Part shown: positions 1-9,802 of the stretch, in pieces
Position numbering within the stretch: the stretch's first letter is position 1
Layout of the letters: each line of letters opens with the position of its first letter
Source: Absidia repens
Taxonomy: Eukaryota > Mucoromycota > Mucoromycetes > Mucorales > Cunninghamellaceae
Length of the DNA: 64,000 bases
Reading direction: 5' to 3'
Assembly (NCBI GenBank): GCA_002105175.1
Contig: MCGE01000055.1
Coordinates: forward strand, 67,001 to 131,000
Notes under the pieces: generated by a model
What the model saw: the letters and a program-made list of their open reading frames with translations, nothing else
The model's database searches: none
What the model was told of the DNA's origin: nothing
Translations under genes and position numbers: made by a program

Positions 1-114
1 TGTTTATAGAGAGAGCACTAGATATGTGTCACACCAAATATGTATTTGATAACGAGAAGTGAGTTCCAGATATGAGTTTGGATAATAAGTAGTGAGCACC
101 AGAACTTTTGTAGA
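1..114. repeat. Left part of a dispersed repeat interrupted by the Ty3 element
   Basis: This sequence, together with 5813-5880, matches an uninterrupted copy at about 9633-9800 (shared text such as 'gagcaccagaacttttgtaga'). The Ty3 element inserted after GTAGA at 110-114. No coding potential is seen. The repeat may itself be an old LTR, since AT-rich polyadenylation-like tracts follow on the right side. Confidence 0.75.
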
Positions 115-413
115 TGTCGTATTTGTCATCTGTCACTAATCATTTCCCACACTATCACACTTGTCATTCCTATACAGGTATAAAACACAGCCTCGAGTAT
201 CCACTACTTAGGCATATATACTTATATCTACAGATAACCAACTTTCCATAGCCTCAAATTACCATTCTTCGACCATATCCACAGCCACAACTAGCACAGC
301 CTTCTTTTCCCCATTTTATTATAAAAACCCTTCCTCATTTTATTCAATAAAAACCATATCTGTTATATCACTTATTTTTATAACGTCTTCTTATTATTTT
401 ATCAAATATTACA
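115..413 (+). repeat. 5' LTR of chromovirus (LTR-A)
   Basis: Begins TGTCGTAT and ends ATTACA. A TATA-like box (TATAAAA) lies at 179-185 and a polyadenylation-like AATAAAAA at 346-353. Identical to 5514-5812. Confidence 0.95.
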
Positions 414-474
414 TTTTTTTAAGTGAATATTATTTTATTTTCATCTTTTTACAAAAATCTATTTTAAACTCAAT

Positions 475-3400
475 ATGCCTGCTACTACCCGTTCTACTGC
501 TCAACCTTCAAGCTCCGCTGATGCCATCAATGTTGATCCTACCGCCACTGTAATTGATGCCACTCCTTCATCTGCTGTAGCCATGGAAGTTGATGCCACC
601 TCTGCCACTACTGTTTCTCCTGATGTCATTCCTACCCCTACTGCTGGTACACCTGGTCTTTCTGCCTCCAAGCATGCCCCTAAGCCCACGTTGAAGGAAT
701 TACATGACACCTATGTGAAAGAAGCTCAAGAAAAAACAATGGCCTATGTCTTACATGCCGCCGCCAACTCTGATGATCCCTCTTTGGTCGATGAAAGAAA
801 GGTTTTGGATGAATTGGAATCCAAGATTGCCCTAATCAACCGTACTCTAGCACATGCTCCCTCTGTTGCTCCTCCTGCTGTCTCCTCTGCACCCCACTTC
901 AGGTTCATAAATGAAATCCCGGTATTCCAAGTGGAAGGGCAAACTATGATAAATGGTGAGCTCCCCTCTTTTACATCGGTCGATAAGTTTATCAGAGCTT
1001 TCGAAAAAGTGATGAATCTTGGTGAAGTCGATCTTGATCTCCATTGGTCCCGCTACCTTGATTATGCTATGCGTGGTGAAGACGTCGACGTTTGGTACGC
1101 TAACAATATGAAGAACGTCTCGATGCCCTGGTCTGCTGCCAAGAAAAAATTGGTGGAAAAATTCTCTTTCAAGAATGATGCCTCTGCTGCCATCCTCGCC
1201 CTTGCTGCGCTACGTATGAAGCACTCCGAATCATTGTCCAAGTTTGGTCTTCGTTTGCAAACACTTTCCCAACAAGCGAATTGGAATGATGGTCCTGTCT
1301 TAGCTGTTATCTGCTTCAAGGCACTCAATGAAAGACTTAGGGAACAAGTCATGGCCGCTCACTACAATAAAGCTCAAGCCCATGGTCTTCCTCAATCCGC
1401 CGAAGAAGTCATCAAGATTGCAACACAGCTACACGTTCAAAAACGTTCGTTCAACCATGTTGACTCTGATTCTGATTCCGACTCCTCTCATCGCCCTCGT
1501 CGCCGCCAACGCCACCAACGTGACAAATCCGTGCGTACTGGACTCTTCTGCTCTCACCATGGTGATAACGCCTCTCATGCCACCAAGGATTGTAGGGAAC
1601 TCCAACGCCTCAACCGCAACAAGAAGGGAAAAGGCCGTGCCATCGATCATGCCCCTAGATCTGCCTCTGCCATCTCTTCATCTGCTCCAACCGCATCTTC
1701 CTCTGCCTCTGTCGCTTCTTCCTCTGCCTTTGCTGCCTCTTCCTCCGCTCCACTTTGCAGGTATTGCAAGAAGGTCCCTTACACCATTGGCCACAAGTGT
1801 CAAGAAGGTCGTGAATACTTTGCGGCACGCAATGCTCGCCTCAATGCCCTAGATATCAGCCACCCTGCCGACACGGAGATGGACAACTACACTGCCTCTT
1901 TGAATGCACTGGCTATCGAAGCTCAGCTCGATAACATCGAAGGTAAAAATAAAAATAAAAATAAAAATAAAAAAGTCTATTGCCACAACATGATCACAAA
2001 CTTGCCCTCAACTAAAAAATACGTTTTTCCACTTCTTCTACAGAATAAGCAAGCGTTTGCCCTTTGTGATTCCGGAGCCAATGTTTCAGTTATAGATAAA
2101 AAGTTTATTGATATAAATAAAATAAAAATTGATTCAAACTATACTACTACTATATATCTACCAGGCAATAAGACTACAAAAAGCTACGGTAAAACTATTC
2201 CAATGTTGATCACTTTCAATAATGTCACTATATCGCATTCCTTCCAAGTCACTGATTTGTCGAAAGACTTTGATTGTTTGATTGCTGATGATTTGATGTC
2301 TACTTTTAATATCGAAGTCGTCAACCTTCCCGTCAGTTGGCCAAATAGTCATTTGAGATCACCAAAAGAAAATCATAACATTGACAATCCACCAACACCG
2401 AATGATTCACCCGCTGGTACTGCCACGGAGCGAAAAGACTTCCTAAACAAAATATTACCGTTAGCTGATGAAAATCAAAAAATACCAATCACATCTTTCT
2501 GTACCTTACCTACATCAATGGTCAGACTAGATACACCTGACATGCCAACCGATCGCACTAATCATCGTCAGTACCCAATCCCCGTCACGTTACAGCCACT
2601 CGTCGACGAAGCTGTAAAACAATGGCTTGCTGATGGCACGATCGTTGATGCTCCAATTGATACTACATGGAATAGTCCGTTAACACTAGCACCTAAAAAA
2701 GATGAAAAAGGTTTTGTTACTGGTCGGCGACCTTGCCTCGATCCACGTCACATCAATAAACACTTGAAGGACGATGTATATCCCTTACCTTTGATAAAAG
2801 ACATCTTTGAATCCATGCATGGAGCCGCTGTCTTCACCACACTGGATTTGAAAAGCGCATTCCACCGTTTCCAAATACATCCAGAAGACCAACATAAAAC
2901 TACGTTCACAAATAAAGGACGTCAGTACATGTTCCAAGGAGCACCATTTGGACTGAAAACACTTTCAGCTAAATTCCAACGAGTTATGAATGAAGTTTTC
3001 CAAGGCTTACCTTTTGTACACACCTTCATTGACGACGTTGTAGTGTTCTCAGATAACATGGAATCACACACCAAACATGTTGCCATCGCTATCACAAAGC
3101 TGACCGAAGTAAATCTGATCTTGAATCCCAAAAAATGCCATTGGGCCCAAACAGCTGTATTCCTACTTGGTTTCTGCGTTTCCAAAGACGGCTATGATCT
3201 TGATCCACGAAAGGTCTGCAATGTTCTTGAATGGAACAGACCTACCTCCGGCAAAGCAATGCAACAATTCCTCGGTATCGTAAACTATTTCCGTAACCAT
3301 CTTGCTGGCGTTGCCACGCTCACCAGTCCACTTGATGCATTACGCAACTATAATCAAATCACAGATAAAGATTGGACATCAGTACATCAAAAGCATTTCG

Positions 3401-5343
3401 AACTGATCAAAACACAACTAAAAAGGGATACCTTACTTCATTTTCCAGACTTGAATCAACCCTTTTACGTAGCCACAGATGCCTCCAACTACGGCATCGG
3501 TGCCGCCTTGTACCAAATCATCCACGGGAAAGAACGTTTCATAGGATACATGGCCAGATCATTGTCCACCTCTGAGCGTAACTATAGCACCAACAAAAGG
3601 GAACTGCTTGCAATTGTCTTTGCCCTAAAAAAGTTTCATAAGTATCTTTGGGGTAATCCATTCACATTGTACACTGACCATCGAGCCCTTACTTACATTC
3701 ATACACAAAAGATCGCTTCACCCATGATGATTAACTGGTTGGATACCATCCTGGACTATTCGTTCACCGTTATACACAAACCAGGAGCCTTGAATATTTT
3801 TCCTGATTTCTTGTCACGTCTTGCCACACCGCACAAAGAAATCCCAGGGGGTAATCAGACACCACACATTCAAGCCAATAAACACAAAGCACAACTGGAT
3901 CCATCCATAGAAAACAAAACCACAGAAGAAGACATTCACCTTCGCGCAATCCAATCCATGGATATGAATTTCATCACACCTCCGACCACAGAGCACAGTG
4001 CCATTCTACAAAGACTACATGAATACGGACACTTCGGAGCAGAAGCAATCGTAAAAGCTGCACATCATGAAGGATTACACTGGACCAACATGTACAAACA
4101 AGCACTTGACATTGTCCAAAAATGCCCACCTTGCCAAAAATACAATATAGGAAAAAGAGGCTACAATCCCTTGAGACCAGTACATGCATATCTACCAACC
4201 GACCATTGGGCTATCGATCTAGCTGGACCATTCAAAGTTTCTACACAAGGAAATACATGGTTATTAGTAATGGTTGACGTTTGCACACGATTCACAATTC
4301 TACGCGCATTACCTGACAAAAAGGCAGACACACTTATTCATACGTTGATCAAAGTATTTGGCGATTTCGGCTATCCAAGAATCATACAATCGGACAACGG
4401 CACCGAGTTCAAAAACAAGCTCGACACAGCATTACACAAGACTATGGGAATCGATCGTAGGTTTTCCACACCATATCACCCAAGAGGAAATGGTCTTGCT
4501 GAACGTTACGTCCAAGTAGCCAAAACAATAATAAACAAAGAAAGCCAAGGAACTAGACAAGACTGGGACTGGTACGTACCTAATGCACAATTGGTAATGA
4601 ATAACAAGATTTCAAAACGTCTTCAAACACCCCCATTCTCTTTGATGTTCGCACGACATATGAATAAACCCACGCTTACCGGTGATCCACAAACCAACAT
4701 TGCCACTCTAAAACCCATGAGCTATGAAGAATTGGTAAAACGACTCGAATATATGGCAGATGTTGTATTTCCGGCAATCAAAGAGCGTACACAACTAGTA
4801 ATAGATTCACAAAAGGAAGCATTCGATAAAACACACCGTATTGTTGACTTTCCCGTTGGTAGCTTCGTAGTCGCAAAAATCCCTACAAGAAAAAATAAAT
4901 CAGCTCCATTATACGACGGTCCATTTGAAGTCATGCAAAAAACAACAAACGGTACTTACGTCCTAAAAGACATGACAGGTGCACTAGCTTCTCGTAACTA
5001 CGTTCCATCAGAGTTGAAATCCGTTTCGCACGATGAACATAATGATGACGAGTATGAAATCGAAGCCATCCTAGACCACAAAGGAACACCTGGACAACGT
5101 CAATACAAAGTTCGTTGGAAAGGATATACATCCGAAGATGATCAATGGATAAAGGCACAAGACATGAATGCACAAGATGAGATTGACATATATTGGAAAA
5201 GACGACAAGACATCGATCAAAAGGAAAAAAATAACAAAGAAAGAAACAAAAATATAAATCGACCGACCCCAGCACTGAAAAGAAAGCGGACGGACATTGA
5301 AAAAGATAAAAATACCAGTAGAGGACAAAAAAGAGCCCGCTAG
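475..5343 (+). CDS. Gag-Pol polyprotein of Ty3 chromovirus with C-terminal chromodomain
   Basis: A single 1622-residue frame carries all retrotransposition functions. The N-terminal ~150 residues are Ala/Ser/Pro-rich. Gag capsid-like sequence spans roughly 150-330, followed by an Arg/Ser-rich stretch and one zinc-knuckle-like motif (CRYC...H.C, about 425-440) of non-standard spacing. The protease active site DSGA is near 529. Reverse transcriptase carries TLDL and the catalytic FIDD near 850, and RNase H starts with ATDAS near 1000. Integrase has an HHCC zinc-binding module (about 1180-1221) and a D,D,E triad (about 1246, 1306, 1342; 'QSDNGTEF' and 'HPRGNGLAER'). A chromodomain (about 1527-1576, 'YKVRWKGY') probably guides integration to marked chromatin, as known for chromoviruses. 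Gag and Pol share one frame with no frameshift signal, as in some other fungal Ty3 elements. The ATG at 475 is the first in frame, 62 nt after the LTR. Confidence 0.95.
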   Translation: MPATTRSTAQPSSSADAINVDPTATVIDATPSSAVAMEVDATSATTVSPDVIPTPTAGTPGLSASKHAPKPTLKELHDTYVKEAQEKTMAYVLHAAANSDDPSLVDERKVLDELESKIALINRTLAHAPSVAPPAVSSAPHFRFINEIPVFQVEGQTMINGELPSFTSVDKFIRAFEKVMNLGEVDLDLHWSRYLDYAMRGEDVDVWYANNMKNVSMPWSAAKKKLVEKFSFKNDASAAILALAALRMKHSESLSKFGLRLQTLSQQANWNDGPVLAVICFKALNERLREQVMAAHYNKAQAHGLPQSAEEVIKIATQLHVQKRSFNHVDSDSDSDSSHRPRRRQRHQRDKSVRTGLFCSHHGDNASHATKDCRELQRLNRNKKGKGRAIDHAPRSASAISSSAPTASSSASVASSSAFAASSSAPLCRYCKKVPYTIGHKCQEGREYFAARNARLNALDISHPADTEMDNYTASLNALAIEAQLDNIEGKNKNKNKNKKVYCHNMITNLPSTKKYVFPLLLQNKQAFALCDSGANVSVIDKKFIDINKIKIDSNYTTTIYLPGNKTTKSYGKTIPMLITFNNVTISHSFQVTDLSKDFDCLIADDLMSTFNIEVVNLPVSWPNSHLRSPKENHNIDNPPTPNDSPAGTATERKDFLNKILPLADENQKIPITSFCTLPTSMVRLDTPDMPTDRTNHRQYPIPVTLQPLVDEAVKQWLADGTIVDAPIDTTWNSPLTLAPKKDEKGFVTGRRPCLDPRHINKHLKDDVYPLPLIKDIFESMHGAAVFTTLDLKSAFHRFQIHPEDQHKTTFTNKGRQYMFQGAPFGLKTLSAKFQRVMNEVFQGLPFVHTFIDDVVVFSDNMESHTKHVAIAITKLTEVNLILNPKKCHWAQTAVFLLGFCVSKDGYDLDPRKVCNVLEWNRPTSGKAMQQFLGIVNYFRNHLAGVATLTSPLDALRNYNQITDKDWTSVHQKHFELIKTQLKRDTLLHFPDLNQPFYVATDASNYGIGAALYQIIHGKERFIGYMARSLSTSERNYSTNKRELLAIVFALKKFHKYLWGNPFTLYTDHRALTYIHTQKIASPMMINWLDTILDYSFTVIHKPGALNIFPDFLSRLATPHKEIPGGNQTPHIQANKHKAQLDPSIENKTTEEDIHLRAIQSMDMNFITPPTTEHSAILQRLHEYGHFGAEAIVKAAHHEGLHWTNMYKQALDIVQKCPPCQKYNIGKRGYNPLRPVHAYLPTDHWAIDLAGPFKVSTQGNTWLLVMVDVCTRFTILRALPDKKADTLIHTLIKVFGDFGYPRIIQSDNGTEFKNKLDTALHKTMGIDRRFSTPYHPRGNGLAERYVQVAKTIINKESQGTRQDWDWYVPNAQLVMNNKISKRLQTPPFSLMFARHMNKPTLTGDPQTNIATLKPMSYEELVKRLEYMADVVFPAIKERTQLVIDSQKEAFDKTHRIVDFPVGSFVVAKIPTRKNKSAPLYDGPFEVMQKTTNGTYVLKDMTGALASRNYVPSELKSVSHDEHNDDEYEIEAILDHKGTPGQRQYKVRWKGYTSEDDQWIKAQDMNAQDEIDIYWKRRQDIDQKEKNNKERNKNINRPTPALKRKRTDIEKDKNTSRGQKRAR

Positions 5344-5405
5344 GTAAAAATCAAAAACAATGCCGACGACTTGAAAATCAGGAGACTGAGAAGATCGGCA
5401 TAAAG

Positions 5406-5446
<41 letters not shown>
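5406..5446 (+). repeat. A41 homopolymer in the 3' untranslated part of the chromovirus
   Basis: An uninterrupted run of about 41 A lies between the gag-pol stop and the 3' LTR. An encoded A-tract inside an LTR element is unusual; its length may vary through slippage. Confidence 0.9.
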
Positions 5447-5448
<2 letters not shown>

Positions 5449-5500
5449 TTTCACACACGACTTCACAAATACATCCTTTTCAAAAAACGTTTATTCAAAC

Positions 5501-5513
5501 TGGAAGGGGATGA
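5501..5513 (+). promoter_or_regulatory. Polypurine tract for plus-strand DNA synthesis
   Basis: The purine-rich sequence GGAAGGGGA sits 3 nt upstream of the 3' LTR, the expected place for the plus-strand primer in LTR retrotransposons. Confidence 0.7.
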
Positions 5514-5812
5514 TGTCGTATTTGTCATCTGTCACTAATCATTTCCCACACTATCACACTTGTCATTCCTATACAGGTATAAAACACAGCCTCGAGTATC
5601 CACTACTTAGGCATATATACTTATATCTACAGATAACCAACTTTCCATAGCCTCAAATTACCATTCTTCGACCATATCCACAGCCACAACTAGCACAGCC
5701 TTCTTTTCCCCATTTTATTATAAAAACCCTTCCTCATTTTATTCAATAAAAACCATATCTGTTATATCACTTATTTTTATAACGTCTTCTTATTATTTTA
5801 TCAAATATTACA
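5514..5812 (+). repeat. 3' LTR of chromovirus (LTR-A)
   Basis: Identical by eye to 115-413. It is followed by the GTAGA target duplication at 5813-5817. Confidence 0.95.
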
Positions 5813-6221
5813 GTAGATAAAGTCCAACTTGAAATAAAAGAAGTTTTTAAAAGAAAACTTGATAAAATAAAATAAAGTAAAAGTATTGACCTTAGCTGGT
5901 TCAATAAAAATAAAAAGTGAGAGTATAACTGACTCTGAAATAAAATAAAGTGGATTTCTATAGCAAAATAGAAATAACTTGATAACTTGATAATTTGGTG
6001 GTTATAAAAAAAACCTTTGTACTAACTTTTATTTGATAATTGAGTAAAGTATATAAAAAACTGAAGAGAAAGAAAAGGATAATAATAAAAAGTGGGGTAT
6101 TTATACTATTTTTTGTTGGTTTCTTTTGTTGCTAATGCGTTTTATATTTTTTTTTCTTTTGTTGGTTTTGTCGCCTATGGCTTTTTATGTTGTTTTTGTT
6201 GTTTTTTGTTGATAAAAGGGG
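5813..6221. other. Right part of interrupted dispersed repeat, then AT-rich DNA
   Basis: 5813-5880 continues the repeat broken by the chromovirus. A stretch near 5990-6050 ('cctttgtactaa') resembles 10545-10580, where the same repeat is broken by another element. No gene is seen in the remaining AT-rich DNA. Confidence 0.6.
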
Positions 6222-6702
6222 TCATTCATCACTTTGACCCCATTCGAGCACTTGGTTGATATTAAATATATCAGCGGCAATGATATCGGCGGTGGTAAGC
6301 GGGAAGTTGGTGGTGGCGGTGTTGGCGGCATTGGTGGTTTCCACAACATGCCCCCCCCTCAGGCCAAGCTGATCCTTCGGCGAGTTTCTTGGTCCAGCTG
6401 TCGACCATTTCCAGCTTTTTAAGGATACAGGACACTTGTCGTCGGTCGGCCTTCAGGTGCAAGGTCACTCTTTCTTTCCTCTTGATGATGTAAAAATATT
6501 CTTCCAGTGTATTGGTTGGTCTTGTTTCGCCGAGGTGAGCCAGATCCAACAAAGTGGGGATGATTTGAGTGTCCACGATATGATTTTTTTTATGATAGAG
6601 TTGACGTTCTTTGAAGCTTTCTTCAGCATACTCTTTCATCATGCCAGCCAGCTGGCCCTCAAAGGTTTGCTTGTCGTGGGTGTATTTAGTCCAGGCGTCC
6701 AT
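6222..6702 (-). pseudogene. Unrecognised protein of a small local family, one frameshift
   Basis: The reading frame from the ATG at 6702 has about 115 convincing residues, rich in charged and helical sequence ('QIIPTLLDLAH', 'SWTKKLAEG'), and then loses frame at a C8 run (6351-6358). The neighbouring frame continues with a Thr/Ala/Asn-rich tail to a stop at 6222-6224. A homopolymer slip, or a sequencing error, would explain the break. The pattern 'IIP.L..LAH....RP' recurs in the protein encoded at 7925-8297, so the two are probably homologous. I recognise no known domain. The gene sits downstream, on the same strand, of a decayed Ty3 integrase, and could be an accessory element gene or a host paralogue. 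Confidence 0.5.
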
Positions 6703-6815
6703 GTTTGTTATAATTGATAATGAGTTAATTGTAAGATAAAGATTGTAAAAATTATAATTCTTTCGTTATGTATTTTTTTCTTGTCCCTATTTATATCAAT
6801 TTTTTTTTTTTTTCA

Positions 6816-7929
6816 TCAGTAAAGGTGTGTACTCCAAGATTTCATTAATTGATCATTATAGAATACATCAGGGATGTGATATAGCTTTAACCGGTTTCCA
6901 TGCATGACTTTTAATTGAGGATTGTCGGTTTTGTGTTCCTTTATGGTGTATACGCCTTTCTTGTGTACTTGATGAATAATATACAAACCTTCCCAGTTGT
7001 CTGATATCTTTCCAGACCATGAGTTAGGTTTAATGCCTGTAAATAATGTAACTACAGTATGTCACCCAAATTAAATGGTGGTTTCCATTGTCGTTGTACG
7101 GCCATTACTTTCTTGTCAACAGCTTTCTTTTGGTTTTCTTGTGATTTCTTAATCATTTCTGCAGCGTCTTCTCGTATCTTTTCCAAAATAAGCATTTCTT
7201 TTTTTGAACGCGAGATCCATTGATTTTGAAATGAAGCTGAATTTTTTTTTAACGATTTGTCGATCATGTTGTCGTAAGGTGTTCGTGCTTCTATGCCATA
7301 TGTAAGGTAAAACGGAGAGTATCCTGTTGATGACTGTTTTATCGTTCGGTATGCAAACAACGCAGCTGGTAAATATTCATCCCATACTGGTTTTTCTTTT
7401 GTTGTAATTTTCTTCAAAATCGATCCAAGTGTCGAATTTAGTCGTTCTATTAGTCCATTTGCTTGTGAATTTCCAACTGTAATGGTTTTATGGTGTATGT
7501 TGTAATGAAAACAAACTGATTTGATCAGTTTACTCACCATAGGTTTTCCATTATCGGTGATTAAAATGTGCATTGTACCAAATCGGGTTATCATGTCGTA
7601 AATACTGTAAATAATGCAATTTCCGCTGTCGTTTGATATTTTAATGCTTTTGCTTCCACCCATTTGGTGAGATAGTCGATTGCTGCGACAATGTATCTAT
7701 ATCCATTTTTAGATGTCGGTACATGTTTCACATCAATTGCCCATTGATGAAAAGGTTTAGATTTGACCGGAATAGGGTTTAGAAATTCATTCAGGGGCTT
7801 TGGACCAGTAGTTTGGCAACGTTGACATTTTTTGACATAATTTTGTACGTCCTTCGCCATTGATGGCCAATAATATTTGTTATAGGTTCTAGTTGTATCC
7901 AATCGTCCTTGCTGACGACATTCCGCCAA
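6816..7929 (-). pseudogene. Ty3/gypsy integrase relic broken by two 5-bp insertions
   Basis: Reading leftwards from 7929, the sequence shows the CC half of the integrase zinc module ('CQRC'), the catalytic core start ('WAIDVKHV'), 'ITDNGKPM', and 'NSQANGLIERL' with the expected D, D and E residues. It then runs to a C-terminal region with an integrase-like 'W.G.Y.I' pattern ending at a TGA at 6816-6818. The frame is broken at 7603-7609 and stopped at 7052-7054. Both breaks coincide with a TACTGTA/TACAGTA heptamer, and removing 5 bp at each makes the frame continuous. This integrase differs from the intact chromovirus at 475-5343 and lacks a visible chromodomain. RT and RNase H of the same element are missing. 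Confidence 0.85.
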
Positions 7930-8297
7930 ACTCCCCGAAAGGCATCAAATAGTCTGTGCTCTTGTAGGGTTGTTCGAGTGAGTTGGCGTAACAGTCCTTG
8001 ATAATTATTTGGTCGAGGGTTATACATGCTATGAGCCAATTGTATGATATGTGGCACCACCTGTTGCGTCAGTATATCAGACTTCAGCATACGGGCTCTG
8101 CGTTCTTGGTACCATGCTTCATAGTAATCCTTTAGACTTGTGTTCACCATGATATAGCTATGCGCCAGTGTTTCCAAGGTGGTTATAGGCCAGGTTGACA
8201 TCATAGTGACTGATTCAGGAGGGGCATCACTTTCCTCTGATGACACTTGAGCAGGGGAGTAGGGGGGTGTAAGGTACGCTTCACCTTGTTGTTGCAT
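7925..8297 (-). CDS. Unrecognised protein, partial, same family as 6222-6702
   Basis: From the ATG at 8297 the frame encodes about 124 plausible residues: a Pro/Ser/Glu-rich start and then a helical region ('YYEAWYQERRARM', 'QQVVPHIIQLAH', 'NPRPNNY'). Near 7925 it runs into the antisense of the integrase relic, so its true C-terminus is lost and the remaining codons to 7791 are fusion artefact. The 'VP.I.QLAH....RP' pattern matches the protein at 6222-6702. No catalytic motif is recognised. It starts just outside the MITE at 8320, which may have displaced its promoter. Confidence 0.45.
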
Positions 8298-8319
8298 GGT
8301 TTGTTAAGGAAAATCAATG

Positions 8320-8922
8320 GGTTGAAAGTCAAAATAGACACTCCATAGTAATTTGAATTCCAAATTAGTAGACGGAGAATGGGTTTATCCGGCCGAGAGT
8401 GGTACCGATCGACGCGCAATTGTTTAGAGTATGTTACACATAAGTTTAAAATTCATTGGCCGACATTTTTCGTAAATCGAAAAGTGGCTTCAAATGTCTA
8501 ACTTTATACGTACGTTACACCAATCGAAAGTGCTTGTAAAACTACATATTCTGATGTAGTTTCAAAGTTATTCGAGTTGAATTAACAAATTTATGACTTT
8601 ATTTCTGGAAAATGAGAAAATGACAATTCAGGTTTCATTATTTTTTTTTACTGATTTCAGATTTATTGAAAAATTAAAGATGTCGGAACGGGTTCCAAAT
8701 TTCAGGAACAAACGTCCGTGCGCAGATCGACACAGGGAACACAAATAGATCGTCATTTAAGCCACTTTTCGATTTACGAAAAATGTCGGCCGATGAATCT
8801 TAAACTTATGTGTAACATACTCTAAACAATTGCGCGTCGATCGGTACCACTCTCGGCCGGATAAACCCATTCTCCGTCTACTAATTTGGAATTCAAATTA
8901 CTATGGAGTGTCTATTTTAACC
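8320..8922. mobile_element. Non-autonomous DNA transposon (MITE) with ~170-bp terminal inverted repeats
   Basis: 8320-8490 and 8755-8922 are inverted copies starting GGTTGAAAGTCAAAATAGAC. The right tip has lost about 7 bp. The loop is non-coding. A second copy with the same tips lies at 61966-62614, and the left tip of the larger transposase-bearing element at 60675 is related. No clear target duplication is seen. Confidence 0.85.
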
Positions 8923-8936
8923 TTGATCCTTTACCA

Positions 8937-9060
8937 ATAATCCATTATCATCATAAAAATTTATTATTCCAATATTCGCTTCCCATACTTTTACTATAAA
9001 AACCCACTATCATTTTATTTAATAAAAACCATATCTGTTATATAGTACTCAAATTATTAC
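8937..9060 (+). repeat. LTR fragment (LTR-C type)
   Basis: Matches the 3' half of the LTR-C copies at 26739-27162 and 39062-39425 (TTATTATTCCAA..., 'actataaaaaccca', 'taataaaaaccata'). Both ends are degraded. Confidence 0.65.
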
Positions 9061-9104
9061 AAAGTGTTTGCTTGTCCTTGCTTGAATGGATTTGCAGTAG
9101 AGGG

Positions 9105-9559
9105 TGTCGTATCATGAATAAAAATGTTCTGCCTGAATAATCAGCAGAGCGGCATTTGAATAAATTCAGGTACCAATTAATCATTTATCCATTTCAAAAC
9201 CAAACCAATGATCTCTACATAAGATGTGAACATACACTTACAGTATCATGATTCTTTTTATTTGTAATCATTATATTTGTAATCATTATGATATGATTTA
9301 TAATCCTTATAAGAAAACCAATGAAAAAGTTTTCTTACTAGTTCCAATTGTATTAACACCAATCATGATCAAATAACCAACATCATAGATTACCCGGTCT
9401 CAAACATTATTTTATTTTTATTTTGTATAAATAGTCTCTAGTATTTTATTTTTATTTTTATCATTATTATCAATATAAATCTAAAATAAAGATAACAAAG
9501 AATCTCACTTATTTTCTTACGTCTTTATTTTTTTATTATCACAAACACTACATTCAACA
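9105..9559 (+). repeat. Solo LTR (LTR-D family)
   Basis: A 455-bp solo LTR starting TGTCGTATCATG and ending TTCAACA, flanked by a perfect GAGGG duplication (9100-9104, 9560-9564). It contains a 5-bp insertion at 9241-9245 that the D copies at 27916 and 29199 lack. Confidence 0.92.
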
Positions 9560-9632
9560 GAGGGTCAAAAAATGTTTTCCCCTGAATCGGATTTGAAATG
9601 TACTTTTTTGTTTACTTGACTTGTAGTCTTGA

Positions 9633-9800
9633 AAATAGAGAGCACCAAATATCGAAATAAATTATTTGATATAAGTAGAAAGTACTAGATATATTATTGG
9701 TAATAAGTAGTGAGCACCAGAACTTTTGTAGATAAATTTCAACTTGAAATAAAAGAAGTTTTGAAAAGAAAACTTGATAAAATAAAATAAAGTAGAAGGG
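9633..9800. repeat. Dispersed repeat, uninterrupted paralogue of the chromovirus target
   Basis: Matches 1-114 joined to 5818-5880, with only one GTAGA at the junction. It therefore represents the pre-insertion state of the chromovirus site. Confidence 0.8.
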
Positions 9801-9802
9801 CT

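Larger units (their letters stand above)
115..5812 (+). mobile_element. Apparently intact Ty3/gypsy chromovirus (LTR-A family)
   Basis: The element consists of a 299-bp LTR, one uninterrupted Gag-Pol frame of 1622 codons ending in a chromodomain, a purine-rich tract and a second 299-bp LTR. The two LTRs appear identical base for base, and both start TG and end CA. The 5-bp target duplication GTAGA is perfect (110-114 and 5813-5817). Identical LTRs, an open frame and an exact duplication all indicate a very recent insertion. It carries none of the 5-bp TA-site scars seen in older elements of the window. No canonical tRNA primer-binding site beginning TGG is visible just after the 5' LTR, so priming is unresolved. 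Confidence 0.95.

Noticed and set aside
1328..1852. Second ORF overlapping gag in another frame
   Set aside because: Composition (Leu/Pro-rich) is what a +1 reading of the Ser/Ala-rich gag region produces, and no domain or start context supports it.
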